DNA from: CAZSBB01 sp964605235
GTDB lineage: Bacteria > Planctomycetota > Phycisphaerae > Phycisphaerales > Phycisphaeraceae
Assembly (NCBI GenBank): GCA_964605235.1
Contig: CAZSBB010000044.1
Span: 1 to 54,252 of the forward strand
Reading direction: 5' to 3'
DNA: 54,252 bases
Notes under the pieces: model-generated
What the model was told of the DNA's origin: nothing
What the model saw: only the letters and a program-made list of their open reading frames with translations
Databases searched by the model: none
Shown: positions 24,945 through 34,247 of the stretch, piece after piece
Layout of the letters: each line of letters starts with the position of its first letter
Numbering within the stretch: the first letter of the stretch is position 1
Made by a program: the position numbers and the translations under genes

Positions 24945-26087
24945 TCAGCGGCGGTAGTACGCGGCAATGGTCCGCAGCAGCGCCCGGCGGCAGGCTGTCC
25001 CGTCGGCATAACCCGCCTGGCGCAGGCGGTCCGGGTCCACATGCGCGCCGCGGGCGGAGCAATCCGCGCCGAACCACCAGACCCCGTCGGGCTCGAACCG
25101 CTCGATGTCCTCCAGGTCCAGACGCCAGTGGTCCGCCAGCGGGATCGTCATGGGCCAGGGTTCCGGATGGGCGTAAGTCATGACGCCGCGGGGCAGGTAG
25201 TGCACCTTCATGCCGGCGCGTTGGGGGTCTGCAATCGCCAGTTCCATCATGCCCCAGCGATAGCGCGACTTGTTGTAGCTGTATTCATAGGTCACCGCCT
25301 CCCAGGTCGGGCACTGCGGGTGCAGGCGTTCGAGGTTGACATCCTGCGCCAGGAGGTAAGGTTGGCGTCCGGTTTCACAGAGGACCGCCAATCGCCCGGC
25401 AAAGCCTTCAGCGCGCATGGCGGCTTCAATTCGCCGCAGCAGTTGGGCCCGGTTGTCGGTGGTGAAATCGCGCCAGTCGATGATGTCCGGCTCGCGGGCG
25501 TTGAGCGGATGGCCCAGTTCGGCGAACGGCTTGCGGCCGTGCTGTCGCGCCCAGACGTCGTAGAGCGGTCCCCGGTGGGGCAACTCGTAGCCGCAGCATT
25601 CCAACTCCGCCACGAAGCCGGCGGCGGCGGGAAACTCGCGCGCCAGTTCGCGGCTGAGCGCCAGCGCCACGTCGCAGACTTCCTCCTGATCGGTGTCATA
25701 GCGCCCGAAGGAGAAACCCATTTCGCGGCCATAAATGTTGGAGCCGGCGCTGAACGGCTGCGCCTGCACGCGATCGGTGCGGAAAATGTTGAGGCTGGCG
25801 GAGGTCCACACCGCGATGCCGCGCTGGCGGGCGTCGTCGATCACCTGGCGCAGCAGATCGTTGCCCTGGGCGATGACCCGGCAGTCGGCGGGCAACTGGT
25901 CATTGCAGGGCAACTGCGAAACATAGCCGGTGGTCAGCCAGCGCACGACCAGCACAAGACAGTTCATCCGGGCGTCCGCCATGTCGTCGAGCAACCGGCG
26001 ATAATCATCCCGGCCAAAGTGCTCCAGCCCGCCGGTCCCCGGAGTGGTGTAATCCCAGAAACCATGCAGCGCGGGCGAGGTGGCCAT
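24945..26087 (-). CDS. Hypothetical glycosidase-like (beta/alpha)-barrel protein
   Basis: The 380-residue protein was not recognised with certainty. It begins MATSPALHGFWDYTTPGTGG and has features of a TIM-barrel glycosidase: MNCLVLVVRWLTTGY, ARQRGIAVWTSASLNIF, FVAELECCGYELPH (a candidate acid/base Glu), VTYEYSYNKSRYRWG and VWWFGADCSARGAHVD. There is no signal peptide. ATG 26087 has AAGGAG 7 bases upstream. The gene is bracketed by direct copies of a 24-bp repeat, which suggests it may have moved or been inserted as a unit. Function unknown, probably carbohydrate related. Confidence 0.65.
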   Translation of the reverse strand: MATSPALHGFWDYTTPGTGGLEHFGRDDYRRLLDDMADARMNCLVLVVRWLTTGYVSQLPCNDQLPADCRVIAQGNDLLRQVIDDARQRGIAVWTSASLNIFRTDRVQAQPFSAGSNIYGREMGFSFGRYDTDQEEVCDVALALSRELAREFPAAAGFVAELECCGYELPHRGPLYDVWARQHGRKPFAELGHPLNAREPDIIDWRDFTTDNRAQLLRRIEAAMRAEGFAGRLAVLCETGRQPYLLAQDVNLERLHPQCPTWEAVTYEYSYNKSRYRWGMMELAIADPQRAGMKVHYLPRGVMTYAHPEPWPMTIPLADHWRLDLEDIERFEPDGVWWFGADCSARGAHVDPDRLRQAGYADGTACRRALLRTIAAYYRR

Positions 26088-26201
26088 ACGCGACTCCTTG
26101 TGTGTGCGCGCATGATTGTAGATGCCCCCTCGAAATGGTGGCGCCTCAGGGTGAATGAGCGGCCGGGGAGCAAGGGGGAGCCGGACAGGATTTGATCCAC
26201 A

Positions 26202-26225
26202 AAATAATGTACTTATCCCCTTTCT
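26202..26225. repeat. 24-bp AAATAATGTACTTATCC repeat, right flank
   Basis: This copy is identical to 24904-24927 over 24 bases and in the same orientation. It lies upstream of the glycosidase-like gene and of the divergent OYE-like gene, but without the inverted-repeat partner seen at the left copy. Confidence 0.85.
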
Positions 26226-26336
26226 GTCTCGATCCCGCCGAGAGCGGCGGCTGTGGCAGCCTGGGCGAATCAGCGGTACAGTGAAACATTCCGCCCAACG
26301 GAAACCCCACGTTGGTGAGCTACTCTGGAGTGATTC

Positions 26337-27854
<1,518 letters not shown>

Positions 27855-27865
27855 GGCGTTGTCTT

Positions 27866-27892
27866 CAACGAGCCGGAAGCGTCAGCGACGGG
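27866..27892 (+). repeat. 27-bp interspersed repeat, copy 2
   Basis: This is an exact copy, opposite strand, of the repeat at 4312-4338. It follows the stop of the OYE-like gene by 12 bases. Confidence 0.8.
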
Positions 27893-27994
27893 TTGGGCGT
27901 TTGGCGGCCAGAGCGTCACGGTTTGGTCACGGATCATCCGGCGGCGCACCCGCTTTTTTTACGGGGATTTCTCGGTTTCGGCGGGACCCAAACG

Positions 27995-28000
27995 TATACT
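27995..28000 (+). promoter_or_regulatory. -10 element TATACT, near-leaderless promoter
   Basis: TATACT ends only 6 bases before the ATG of the zinc-ribbon gene, with no ribosome-binding site between. Transcription would start at or within a base or two of the start codon, giving a leaderless mRNA. Confidence 0.5.
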
Positions 28001-28006
28001 TCCACC

Positions 28007-28900
28007 ATGAGCGTGGCGGTGCGCTGTCAGTGTGGCCAGACTTTCCGGGTGGTCGATCAGGCCCGTGGGCATCGCGCCCGTTGTCCGCATTGTCAGCAGG
28101 TGCAGATGATTCCCGCCGACGCGCCGGTCGAGACCGCGCCCGCGCCGGCGGCGCCCAAAGTGGAAACCCTTGCCGACGACACCGCGCCCGGCGCGCTGCT
28201 GGCGGCCCTGGGCGACAACCCCACGCACACCCATTGCCCTTCCTGCGGCACGCAGATCCCGCGCGGAGAAATCGCCTGCCCCGCCTGCGGCCGCAGCACC
28301 GAGACCGGCCTGGGCCTCGCCGACACCGCCCATGCCATCCGCACCCGCCGCCGCGGCATCGGCATGCCCGCCGGTGTCAGCGCCAGTGCCGGCATCTTCG
28401 GCGATGTGCTCCGCAAACTCACCCCCGGCGGCATCGTCCCCACCATCACCGGCTCGGCGCTGCTCGTGGGCCTGCTCCTGGCGGCGCTGCTGGGCGGCCT
28501 GCTCTGGGCGTCCTCCGCCACCGGCAAACAGGAATTCATCCAGAGCGAAATTCAGCAACGCCTCGCCAAACACGCCAATGAACTCACCGGCCAAACCGTC
28601 CCCGGCCAACTCCTCCTGACCGTTGTCGTCGAAGACCTCCAGTTCGCCAACGCCAACGACGGCTCCGGCCATGAAGCCTACATCGCCAAACTCAGCATGG
28701 TCTCCGGCGGTCAACGTCAGGACATCGGCCGGGTCGAAGGCGAATACCACGCCGGCTTCATGTGGTACAACATCAAAATTACCGAGAACCTGCTCACCAC
28801 CCGCTTCTCCCTCAACGACGACTTCTTCCGCGTGTTCGGCCTGACCAAACCCATCGACTACGACCCCCAGGCGCAGCTCCGCCGCAAGCCCTCCAACTGA
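28007..28900 (+). CDS. Zinc-ribbon single-pass membrane protein
   Basis: The 297-residue protein has an N-terminal zinc ribbon (RCQCGQTF...RCPHCQ, residues ~6-30), a second one (HCPSCGTQIP...CPACGR, ~77-95), a Gly/Ala-rich membrane helix (~143-170, GSALLVGLLLAALLGGLLW) and a C-terminal ~120-residue extracytoplasmic domain with no recognised fold. Proteins starting with a CGxxF...CPxC ribbon followed by a membrane helix are common in planctomycetes and mostly uncharacterised. Start ATG 28007 is supported by the -10 box just upstream. Confidence 0.8.
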   Translation: MSVAVRCQCGQTFRVVDQARGHRARCPHCQQVQMIPADAPVETAPAPAAPKVETLADDTAPGALLAALGDNPTHTHCPSCGTQIPRGEIACPACGRSTETGLGLADTAHAIRTRRRGIGMPAGVSASAGIFGDVLRKLTPGGIVPTITGSALLVGLLLAALLGGLLWASSATGKQEFIQSEIQQRLAKHANELTGQTVPGQLLLTVVVEDLQFANANDGSGHEAYIAKLSMVSGGQRQDIGRVEGEYHAGFMWYNIKITENLLTTRFSLNDDFFRVFGLTKPIDYDPQAQLRRKPSN

Positions 28901-28966
28901 CGCCCGACGAAGAATCCGACGGCGCGGCGTCGACTCGAGCCAGCACACCCCCCGCGCCCATTCCCC

Positions 28967-29081
28967 TCCGAGCCGCCAACGCCAGTTGGCGGGTTGTCTG
29001 CGTACGCCGAGCGCGCCGGCAGGGCGCTCCCCACGTTGACCTGTTGCACCATCACCCGACGACTCGCGTCGTCGGCTCGGA
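28967..29081. repeat. Inverted pair of 28-bp REP stem-loops (BIME-like)
   Basis: A plus-strand copy (28967-28994, stem GCCAAC/GTTGGC, loop GCCA) and a minus-strand copy (29054-29081, stem GACGAC/GTCGTC, loop GCGA) face each other 59 bp apart. Both have the constant TCCGAGCC and GGGT ends. The remaining sequence up to the glycosyltransferase gene at 29268 shows no gene. Confidence 0.85.
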
Positions 29082-29267
29082 AGACCATCCGGCGCTGCGA
29101 CCCCGGAACCGCGCTCAAGGCCGACACAACCGGCGAGAATTGAACATCCTGCGCCAGCTATCGGACGCACTTCCACATTTGCGGACAGTAGCGTTTATTC
29201 CGTTTAAGCCGCCTGTGCCAGTGGCCGATCTCACTCGTAGTCAACCCTGTGTGGATTGGTTACGCCC

Positions 29268-30434
29268 ATGCGCATCGCTCTGGACGCACGCACCATTTAT
29301 CGGCCGATCCGTCGCGGCACCGGCCGCAACCTGATCGACCTGTACACCCACCTGGCGCAGCACCGCCCGCAGTGGCGCGTGCAGGCGTTCCATCGTTCGC
29401 CCGAACCGGTGGCGGCATTGCTCCCGGCCCCGCAGGTCGAGCCGCGCCTGATCGAGATGCCCGGCGATCGCTTTGACGCCTGGGAGCGCGTGCGTCTGCC
29501 CATGGCAGCCTGGCGCGCGGGCGTCGACCTGCTGCACTGCCCCGCCAACACCTGTCCCGCGTGGATGCCGGTGCGCACGCTGGTGACCATTCACGACCTG
29601 ATTCCGCTGGACATGCCCGAAGGCCGCCCCCAGCGCGACGTGGATCGCTTCGAGCAATCCATCGCCCACGCCTGCGCCCAGGCCGCCCATCTGATCACGC
29701 CTTCGCGCTACACCGCCGATCGCCTGGTCAATGACTTTGGCGCGGATGCCGACCGCATCACCGTCAACGCCTGGGCGCCCGACCACAGCATGAAGCTCGA
29801 GAGCCCCGCCCGGCAAGCGGAAATTCGCGCCCGCTACGACCTGAACGACCCGTTCGTGCTGCATCTGGGCGCTTCGGCCCCGCGCAAGAACACCCGCCGG
29901 GTGATCGAAGCCTTCGCCATGCTGCCCCGCAACCGCCGGCGGAACTGGAAGCTGGTGGTCGTCGGGCTGGATGAAGCGGGCAAGGCGGAACATCAGCGCC
30001 GGGTGCGCAACCTGGCGATGGAACATTGCATTCGCCTGCATGGCTTTGCTTCGGACACCGATCTGCCGGCGCTCTTCAGCGCGGCGGAAGTGCTGGCGTA
30101 CCCGAGCCTGTCGGAAGGCTTTGGGCTCCCGATTCTCGATGCCTGGGCGACGCGCACGGCGGTGCTGACCAGTCGCGGCACGAGCTTGCCGGAGGTCGCC
30201 GGGAATGCGGCGGTGCTGGTGGACCCGACGGATCGCCACGTGATCGCCAACGCCCTGTCGCGCCTGATGCTTGATCCGGTGCTGCGGCAGGAGCTGGTGG
30301 AAGCGGGCGCCAGGCGTTTGCCGCAGTACCACTGGGGCGCGACGGTCGAGCGTTTCATTGACGCCGCCCAGCGTGCGCTGGGGCGTCACCAGCGGAAACA
30401 GGACCAGGAAACCCCGCTGCGGATGGCGGCCTGA
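29268..30434 (+). CDS. Glycosyltransferase family 4 (GT-B) protein
   Basis: The 388-residue protein begins MRIALDARTIYRPIRRGTGR and has VRTLVTIHDLIPLDMPEG, HLITPSRYTADRLV, FVLHLGASAPRKNTRRVIEA and the nucleotide-sugar site SLSEGFGLPILDAWATRTAV followed by LPEVAGNAAVLVDP. In the E-x7-E motif the second acidic residue is Asp. Family members add sugars to lipid-linked or surface glycans at the cytoplasmic face of the membrane. It is the first of three packed genes, with a second GT4 and a sugar-nucleotide dehydrogenase, pointing to exopolysaccharide or surface glycan synthesis. Confidence 0.92.
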   Translation: MRIALDARTIYRPIRRGTGRNLIDLYTHLAQHRPQWRVQAFHRSPEPVAALLPAPQVEPRLIEMPGDRFDAWERVRLPMAAWRAGVDLLHCPANTCPAWMPVRTLVTIHDLIPLDMPEGRPQRDVDRFEQSIAHACAQAAHLITPSRYTADRLVNDFGADADRITVNAWAPDHSMKLESPARQAEIRARYDLNDPFVLHLGASAPRKNTRRVIEAFAMLPRNRRRNWKLVVVGLDEAGKAEHQRRVRNLAMEHCIRLHGFASDTDLPALFSAAEVLAYPSLSEGFGLPILDAWATRTAVLTSRGTSLPEVAGNAAVLVDPTDRHVIANALSRLMLDPVLRQELVEAGARRLPQYHWGATVERFIDAAQRALGRHQRKQDQETPLRMAA

Positions 30435-30444
30435 GGAGTTGCCT

Positions 30445-31731
30445 GTGTGGGATGAGTCGGACGCCAGCCTGGACGTGCTCTTCATCGGTGAGCACAGCAC
30501 CTGGCCCCTGGACCAGGGTTTTTGCATTCGCGGCACGAACCTGGCGCGGGCGCTGCGCCGGCAAGGCGTGCGGGTGGGGTTAAGCTCCATCGCGCCGCTG
30601 CCATCTGACGCGCCCGCAGATCTGCATGACATGCAAGTTCCCTGGCCAACGGCGACGCTCGCCGAGCAGGCGCGCTTTCTGCACGCCTGGCGTGGGCCGG
30701 GCGCGTGGCTGCGGCGGCGGCTGGCGGATTACCAGGGCCGGGACCTGCCGCGCTTCGCCGGCGTGTTGCCGCTGATTGAGCAAACGCGCCCGCGCGTGGT
30801 GGTGGGCCTGGGACAACACAGCCTGCTCCTGCTGCGGGCCCTGGCGGAGGCGCCAGGGCTGACGCGCATCTGGTATGCCGCCGACGAATTGATGTGGTTC
30901 CAACTCTCCTGCCTGCGCCGCGAAGGCCTCAGCGCGGTGCCGCTGCGCCTGCAGAAACTGGCGCTGTACGGCGGACTGGAACTGGCGTTCGCCCGCGGGT
31001 TGGAAGGCGCCATCGGCGTCAACCCGCGCGACACGCGCCTGCTGCATACGCTGGCGGGCGCGCGCCAAACGACCACCATCCGCAACGGCGTGGACCTCGA
31101 TTACTTCCATCCTCAGCCGCAGGCCGATGTGCAGCCCGAGAGCCTGGTGTTCTGGGGTCGCATGGATTTTGAACCCAACATCGACGCGGTGTGCTGGTTC
31201 GCCCGTGAAGTCTGGCCAACCTTGCACGCCCGGCATCCGCAGGCGCGCTGGCGCATCGTCGGCAAAGCCCCGCACGACAGCGTGATGGCGCTGCGCCAAC
31301 TGCCCGGGGTGGAAGTCACCGGCCCGGTGGATGATCTGCGCCCGCTGGCGTGGGGCAGCACCTGCGCGATTCTGCCGATGCACTGCGGCGGCGGCATCAA
31401 GAACAAGCTGCTCGAAGGCGCGGGGTTGGGCCTGGCGATGGTCGCGTCCCCGCTGGCGGTGCAGGGATTGGAACTGCCTGACACGCCGGCGGTGCTGCAG
31501 GTGTGCGCGACGCCAGCCCAGTGGATCAGCGAAATCGAAACGCTCTGGCGTAATGCCGATGTGCGGATGGAGCTGGGCGCGCAGGCGTACGCCTGGGTTC
31601 GTCAGCAGCACAGTTGGGACCATGCCGCGCAGCAATTTGTGGATTTTGCCGCCGCGTTGGGCGCTGATTTGGCGCGCTCGGCGGAGCATCTGGATGAACT
31701 GGAATTGGTATCGCAGCAGGAGGCCGCGTAA
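30445..31731 (+). CDS. Glycosyltransferase family 4 protein
   Basis: The 428-residue protein uses a GTG start at 30445 with GAGGAG upstream, 10 bases after the first glycosyltransferase. Key parts: LDQGFCIRGTNLARALRRQG, IWYAADELMWFQLSCLRRE, TTIRNGVDLDYFHP, LVFWGRMDFEPNIDAVCWF and PMHCGGGIKNKLLEGAGLGL followed by VASPLAVQGLEL. This resembles the GT4 enzymes found in exosortase/EPS clusters. The stop codon overlaps the start of the dehydrogenase (TAATG). The acceptor and sugar are unknown. Confidence 0.9.
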   Translation: MWDESDASLDVLFIGEHSTWPLDQGFCIRGTNLARALRRQGVRVGLSSIAPLPSDAPADLHDMQVPWPTATLAEQARFLHAWRGPGAWLRRRLADYQGRDLPRFAGVLPLIEQTRPRVVVGLGQHSLLLLRALAEAPGLTRIWYAADELMWFQLSCLRREGLSAVPLRLQKLALYGGLELAFARGLEGAIGVNPRDTRLLHTLAGARQTTTIRNGVDLDYFHPQPQADVQPESLVFWGRMDFEPNIDAVCWFAREVWPTLHARHPQARWRIVGKAPHDSVMALRQLPGVEVTGPVDDLRPLAWGSTCAILPMHCGGGIKNKLLEGAGLGLAMVASPLAVQGLELPDTPAVLQVCATPAQWISEIETLWRNADVRMELGAQAYAWVRQQHSWDHAAQQFVDFAAALGADLARSAEHLDELELVSQQEAA

Positions 31732-33223
31732 TGACGCCACAGCATTCGTCGAGCATCAATCTGCGTCCGCGGGTGGCGGTGGTCGGCATGGGTTACGTCG
31801 GCGCGGTCAGTGCCGCGGCGCTGGCGGCGCAAGGCTGCCGGGTGGTCGGCGTGGAGATGCATCCCAGGAAGCTGGCGCAGCTGCAGGCGGGAATTGCGCC
31901 GGTCAGTGAGCCGCATTTGAGTGAACTGATCGCCGCCGCCACAGAGGCCGGCACGCTGCGCGCCACCGATGATCTGGCGGGCGCGGTGTCCGATGCCGAG
32001 CTGGTGCTGGTGTGCGTGGGCACGCCCAGCGCTGAAGACGGCACGGTGGACCTGGGCGCGATTGACCGCGTGACCGAACAGCTCGCCGAGGCTTTGGCGG
32101 GGCGCACCGAATCCTGCGTGGTGCTGATTCGCAGCACNNNNNNNNNNNNNNNNNNNNNNNNNNNNNNNNNNNNNNNNNNNNNNNNNNNNNNNNNNNNNNN
32201 NNNNNNNNNNNNNNNNNNNNNNNNNNNNNNNNNNNNNTCGCCGAGGCTTTGGCGGGGCGCACCGAATCCTGCGTGGTGCTGATTCGCAGCACGGTTCCGC
32301 CGGGCACGACGCGGCAGCGCATCGCGCCGGTGCTCAAGCGCGCCAGCAGCGCGGTGGCGGTGGGACATCATCCCGAGTTTCTGCGGGAAGGCAGCGCACT
32401 GGCGGATTGGAAACGCCCGCCGATGATCGTCTGGGGCGCCGATGCTCCCGACGAGCAGGCGGTGACGGAAGCGATCCAGCGCATGTATCTGGGCGTGGCG
32501 GCGGTGCAGTCAGCGCTGGCGACCACCGAGAGCGAATTGCTCAAATATGCCTGCAATGTCTTTCACGCGGTGAAGATCAATTTCGCCAATGAAATCGGCA
32601 CGCTCGCCGCCGCCTGCGGCGCCGACGCCCGCAAGGTGATGGAAACCTTCTGTCTCGATCGCCGGCTGAACATCAGCAAGGCGTACTTCCGGCCCGGCTT
32701 CGCGTTTGGCGGTTCCTGCCTGCCCAAAGACACCCGGGCGCTGCTCGCCCTGGCGCGGCAGCAGCAGGTCGAACTGCCCCTGGCGGGCGCGGTGCTGGCG
32801 TCCAATGGCGCGCATCTGGAGCGCGCGGTGCGCCGCGTGCTGGACGTCGGCCGGCAACCGACGCTGCTGCTGGGCTTGAGCTTCAAGGCGGGCACCGACG
32901 ATCTGCGCGAAAGCCCGATGGTTGAGCTGGCGGAGCGCTTGCTGGGCAAGGGCATTCCGCTGGCGATTTTCGATCCGGACCTGATTCCCAGCCGGCTGGT
33001 GGGCGCCAACGCCGCCTACATTCAGCAGCGTTTGCCGCATCTGCATCTGTTGCTGCGCGAGGAACTGCCGGCCGCGCTGCGCGACGTGCGCACCGTGGTC
33101 AAAGCCAAACCGGTGGGCGAACTGGACCCCGCGCTGCTGCGCGGCAAGACGCTGATCGACCTGACCGACAGCGCCGCCTGGGGCGTCAAGTTACGGGAGC
33201 AACCTCAAACCGCTGCCGCCTGA
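31731..33223 (+). CDS. GDP-mannose/UDP-sugar 6-dehydrogenase (AlgD-like), gene split by an assembly gap
   Basis: The N-terminal part has VAVVGMGYVGAVSAAALAAQG (NAD site) and ELVLVCVGTPSAEDG; the C-terminal part has HHPEFLREGSALADW, TESELLKYACNVFHAVKINF, NISKAYFRPGFAFGGSCLPK (catalytic Cys) and LGLSFKAGTDDLRESPMVEL. FAFGGSCLPKD is closer to AlgD than to UDP-glucose dehydrogenases, which read GFGGSCFPKD. The 100 Ns interrupt it, but 55 bases before and after the gap are identical, and joining there restores one frame of 445 residues, normal family length. It would supply GDP-mannuronate or UDP-glucuronate to the two glycosyltransferases before it. Confidence 0.9.
32083..32292. other. Scaffold gap (100 N) with duplicated 55-bp flanks
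   Basis: Positions 32138-32237 are exactly 100 N. The 55 bases before it (32083-32137) are repeated exactly after it (32238-32292). Two contigs evidently overlap here and were not merged. Deleting 32138-32292 gives a continuous in-frame gene. Confidence 0.97.
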
Positions 33224-33291
33224 GACAGACGGGGGCAACGTCCGCCGGCGCGAGGGCGTGCGGAAGCGGGGAGACGGAGAAAGGAACAGCC

Positions 33292-33870
33292 ATGGCTTGG
33301 ACCACCATGCACTTTGCGGTTGGAATGGGCTGCACCGGCGCCGCGGCGACCGTGGGCTGTCTGATCTTCCGGCGGGGCTGGCGCTGGATTCCCGCGAGCA
33401 TGACACTCGGCGGCCTGTGGGCGCTGGTGCCCGATATGCCGCGCATCTTCCGCGAGGACTTCCCCGGCCTGCCCTGGGCCGCCACCCTGGGCAGCAAAAG
33501 TTTCGAGCGCAGCCTGCACCGCGCCGGCGACATCTTTTTCTTTCACAAGCAACTGGACATTCAGCCGCAGGAATTCGCCCTGCTGGGGCTGACGCTGATC
33601 CTGCTGTTCTACAACCTGGCGTTGGGGCTGCTCATGTATCTCGAGCATCGCCAGCGCCACAGCGCGGTGCACCGCGCGTTTCGCGCCCATGGCGAACGTC
33701 TGCTGGTGCGTCCCACCATTCCGCATGACGCCCTGGACGCCAGCGTGCACATGGAGCCGCTGGACGACATGACGCCGCCGCTGCCCCGCATATCCGCGCC
33801 AGCGCCGGAGCCGGAGGATGGCGTGATCGCCCGCATCGGGGGCCACCAGCGCACCGGGTCGGACGCTTGA
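33292..33870 (+). CDS. Hypothetical membrane protein
   Basis: The 192-residue protein starts MAWTTMHFAVGMGCTGAAAT and has about three hydrophobic segments (~8-25, ~33-47, ~97-117: ALLGLTLILLFYNLALGLLM) and a hydrophilic C-terminal tail. The opening M-H-x-x-x-G-x-x-x-x-G with a later P-D resembles YdjM/DUF457-type membrane proteins, but only weakly. It follows the sugar dehydrogenase by 68 bases and may belong to the same transcript. Function not assigned. Confidence 0.7.
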   Translation: MAWTTMHFAVGMGCTGAAATVGCLIFRRGWRWIPASMTLGGLWALVPDMPRIFREDFPGLPWAATLGSKSFERSLHRAGDIFFFHKQLDIQPQEFALLGLTLILLFYNLALGLLMYLEHRQRHSAVHRAFRAHGERLLVRPTIPHDALDASVHMEPLDDMTPPLPRISAPAPEPEDGVIARIGGHQRTGSDA

Positions 33871-34247
33871 CCTGACCTCCAAGGCGCGCCCACCGTTCGC
33901 GGGGAAGTCCATTGTTCACGGTTGGGCCTCGTTCCGCACAGGAAGTCCGAGGTCCATGCGTTTGCCTTGCACCAGCAGCAATTCAGGTTGCCATGTCTTT
34001 GTTGTTAAATTAACATACACCTGTTGGCCTCGCGCTGCGGTAGGGTTGGGCGTGTGGACCGCTGCTATCGCCGCAGCACTGGCCCGGAACGAAATGTGCC
34101 CGTGACCGGCACGCTTCGAGTCTGCGCGCCTGTCTGAGCTGAGCGGTGCGCAGCCGGCGCGGGGGGTGGCTGGTCACCGTCCGGCACGGCCGACGCAGGC
34201 AGACCTGAAGCCGCAGGTCATACTTACATCCACAAGGACACCGACCG
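33871..34247. promoter_or_regulatory. Long leader region with TGTTAA-A-TTAACA palindrome
   Basis: No gene is seen in these 377 bases. A 13-bp palindrome (TGTTAA, centre A, TTAACA; 34003-34015) stands out in an AT-rich patch and is a candidate operator or promoter region for the large secreted protein downstream, leaving a leader of about 230 nt. Confidence 0.4.
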
